From assembly GCF_047663525.1 (NCBI RefSeq), contig NC_092621.1:78296501-78360500 (forward strand): 64,000 nt of DNA. The letters are read 5' to 3'. The stretch is from Anas platyrhynchos. Lineage: Eukaryota > Chordata > Aves > Anseriformes > Anatidae. This document shows, piece by piece, positions 61,501 through 64,000 of the stretch. A program made the translations under genes and the position numbers. Every line of letters starts with the position of its first letter. Position 1 is the stretch's first letter. The notes beneath the pieces are model-generated. The model searched no databases. It saw only the letters and a list, made by a program, of their open reading frames with translations, and was not told where the DNA came from.

Positions 61501-63964
61501 AACCCCAGGCTGTGGACGGGGTGGCTGGAGGTTGATCTGTGCCTCCTGCAGGAGGCTGGGTGCAGGCTTTGTTAGCCTGGTTCAGGGGGTTGAGGTCCCC
61601 GGGTAGCTGCTCTCTGCCCCTCAGCAGGAGGGCTGAAAGCCGGTCACTCATAGCCCGTTCCCACCAGCAGCCTTCAGCAAAGCGTAGTAAGTGTCTGCAT
61701 CTCAGACACTTCAGTGGAAAAAAACTGTCCTGGGCCAGGACCACAGGCAGACACAGAACCGTGGATTTAAAATGCACCGCCTACTCCATGGAAACAGCTT
61801 GTGTGCACACTTCCACTCGAGGATAAAAGCGAGGTAATTCGAGGTAGCCCAACCTTCACTTTATGCATGCACACAGGCATTTCCACCGCAGGAGCTGGCT
61901 CTGTAGACTCGCACCCCAACTCGCCCTGCAGTGACTGGTCCATGTGTTCATGTCCTACGGCAATCAGGCCTCACGAGGTGTCACAGCGGAGCTGAGAGCG
62001 CTGCTGTCCTGAGTCAGAGGTGAGGGACTCCCTAGCCATAAAAATAAAAGCTTTGTAAAATGAGAATGCGCTGTAAAAATAAAACAAACAAATAGATGTT
62101 TGGGTGGATGTAAAGCAGGCTAATTCTGTTCCCTCATTTTGAGAAATCCGAGCCACGTGTACCAACAAACGCAATTACACGAGCATGTCTCCATGGTAGA
62201 CATCTTCCAACAGATGCAGTTTGGAACAACTCGGTAATTTGCAATTTCTTCTTGGTTCAAAACAAACATAGGTGTATTGTTTAAGGATTAGATCTCCTGT
62301 TCTCTTCAAGTCTTTAATCTGTATCAGTGGTTGCTAGAATGAGATGTCTCAAATAAAAGTCCAAGAATTCTCGGAAAAGATGCTTAGTAATCTGCCTCGT
62401 GTCCCTCTTTACCTCGCTTGTTTATTCTCAGATTGAGCGAGCGATGATCTGGAACATGAGGTTTTGTATCTCCTTCAGTACATTTGTTTATTGTGCTTTT
62501 GAATATTCTTGCTGCTCATGAAAACCAATGTTTTCCTTTGTACCTTGGGAACTACTTGACCTCAGTTATCAGTTGTGGCAATGTGTTCCCTCATCTAAAA
62601 TAATCTGGTTTGATAAAACGGTTTCTTTCATTGCTAGTGAGCTTGCAAACTTTAATTTCCAGTGGCTTTTCCACTGTCCTTATGTATCAAACAATGGAAC
62701 AGAAGCTCTCAGTCTTTTTTCTGCAACAAACCATGACCTTGGTATTGGCATGGCAAGTAAGGACGGAGCAATTGTTATGCTGACAAAACTGTCCAAAATA
62801 GTGGCTCCTGCCAGTGCATCAACAAGAACCATGTACCTTCTGGAAATGTTATCATGAGGTGACTTTTAGTACTGCATGGCTTTTAAGGCAGGAAAGAACA
62901 GAAATAAGGATCTGAGAAGGGTCCTATGCGCCGTCTCCCCACCCCATAACTCTCCAGTTACACTATGCAAGTTGCTAAAGTTGCTAACACGCAGAATTTC
63001 TTGGTTTCAGGCATTAGGACTGAAGGATCTACATGCAGTCCACCTCCTGCCCACATACATATCCCCTTCTGACTCTGCAAGTGGAGATGCCTGCTCACAG
63101 ACTGCTCTGCAGGCTTCTGCAGGAAGAACTGGGTTTCTTCCAGTATTCCCAACAAGCCACTGCAAGTAGCTCCTCCAAATGCAGCATTAACACCACACAG
63201 GTCAAAGACTGTCTGTCCCCAGCCTGTGGCAGAAAACACTCTTTCTTTCCAGCTCCCATTTGACCTAGAAGCAAATTCCCAAATTCAGGTTTTCGATGTG
63301 CTAGAGCACCATCCTTGTGGCACTAAGCACTCTGAAGTGGGTGATTCCTTCTCACAACCTTCTGGATCTTTGGAGATGAGGGTTTAGAGCTTCTTGGAGC
63401 TCATGGACCCAACTCTTCCTTGACTGAAGTCCAGATACTGTTCCAAGTCCATCTTATTCATGGCTGAGCAAAATTCAGACATACAGCAGTTAACATTTAG
63501 AAGCTACTTGCATGAAAAAAAAGATGGCTGAAAACTCAAGGAGCTACTTCTCATGAACTGCAACTCGAGTGCTTGAAATAAGTCTCTAAAAAAGGAAAAC
63601 CAAACATGTTAATTCCTCTGAGGTTGAAGAAAAACTTGGAGAAAAAAAAAAAAAGGAAAGGAAAGAAGAAAGAAATGTAATTCAGCTTTGTATAGGTTGC
63701 AATAGCAAAGATTTGGCTCAGAAAACCTTTGGCTAGTACAAACAAAATATGTGTAAGCTTTTCATCAGAATTGCAGAATTAAACGAGGGGGATGAATTAG
63801 GGTAAATAATATTACTGTTTGATGGGCGAATGTTAGAGGTACATAGATAGCTCTGGGTGCCACATGTGAAACCTTGATCTCACTGAAGGGAACGGGAAAT
63901 TTTGACTGATATTTCAGCATCTGGATTTCATGCCACTTACTCTTCAGAAAGAGGAGAGTAAATG
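58571..63964. other. Intergenic flank, 58.6-64.0 kb
   Basis: Unique sequence with T runs (59008-59026, 60610-60622) and an A run near 63640-63652. The stretch 59470-59650 ('ATGCCAATTAACTTGCAG', 'CCAGTCACGCAAGTTACTTG') reminds me of an old sauropsid repeat and may be another relic, but I cannot name it. No gene is recognised. Confidence 0.45.
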
Positions 63965-64000
63965 TTGGTGTATGTGTGTGTGTGTGTGCATGCGTGTGTG
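63965..64000. repeat. (TG)n tract at the window edge
   Basis: GTGTATGTGTGTGTGTGTGTGCATGCGTGTGTG runs to the last base, so the repeat is cut by the window end. Confidence 0.9.

Noticed and set aside
62528..62857. 109-codon plus-strand frame near the window end
   Set aside because: Protein-like in places (ASKDGAIVMLTKLS) but no family recognised and length is within chance expectation.
26600..64000. ATG10 or RPS23 exons, expected upstream of SSBP2 from mammalian synteny
   Set aside because: I looked for recognisable segments of both proteins in plus-strand frames and saw none; they are probably beyond the window.

Overview
The window looks like vertebrate nuclear DNA, most probably avian and plausibly galliform. 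It has no prokaryote-style gene packing. It contains one strong CpG island, several 3'-end fragments of CR1 LINEs with the bird-type terminal repeat, older CR1 reverse-transcriptase relics, palindromic MITE relics with the 'GACTTCAATGGG' core found in sauropsid genomes, and many simple repeats. Interspersed repeats are otherwise sparse.

The only gene I can name is SSBP2 (single-stranded DNA-binding protein 2, an LDB1 cofactor), on the minus strand. Its first coding exon lies at 25272-25330 inside the CpG island. It encodes MYGKGKSNSS followed by VPSDGQAREK and ends at a strong GTGAGT donor. Positions 1-25271 are therefore the 5' part of SSBP2 intron 1; I did not find exon 2 (the LisH/LUFS segment) in the window. 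Positions above about 25.9 kb are the upstream intergenic flank. In mammals the next gene upstream is ATG10, read divergently, but I see no ATG10 coding exon here. Chicken SSBP2 is expected on chromosome Z from synteny with human 5q14; this is inference and cannot be read from the window.

Layout: 1-25.27 kb is intron 1, mostly unique AT-rich DNA with CR1 fragments at 14.16-14.39 kb (minus) and 18.48-19.03 kb (plus) and two small GC-rich exon-like islands on the plus strand at 3.43 and 11.37 kb. 23.9-26.6 kb is the CpG island and promoter region, with an RFX-type palindrome, CCAAT and GC boxes, long G/C runs, a polypurine tract and two triplet repeats. 26.6-64 kb is intergenic. It holds an exon-like segment at 28.58 kb, a (GGTTT)n array at 36.28 kb, a CR1 RT fragment at 40.03 kb, a GC-rich patch at 45.97 kb, CR1 3' ends at 46.7 and 54.3 kb, MITE relics at 47.4, 47.95 and 55.65-55.97 kb, a cluster of three CACGTG E-boxes at 52.23-52.42 kb, and a long degenerate CR1-type LINE at 57.34-58.57 kb (minus). 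I found no tRNA, rRNA, CRISPR array, intact transposase or viral gene.
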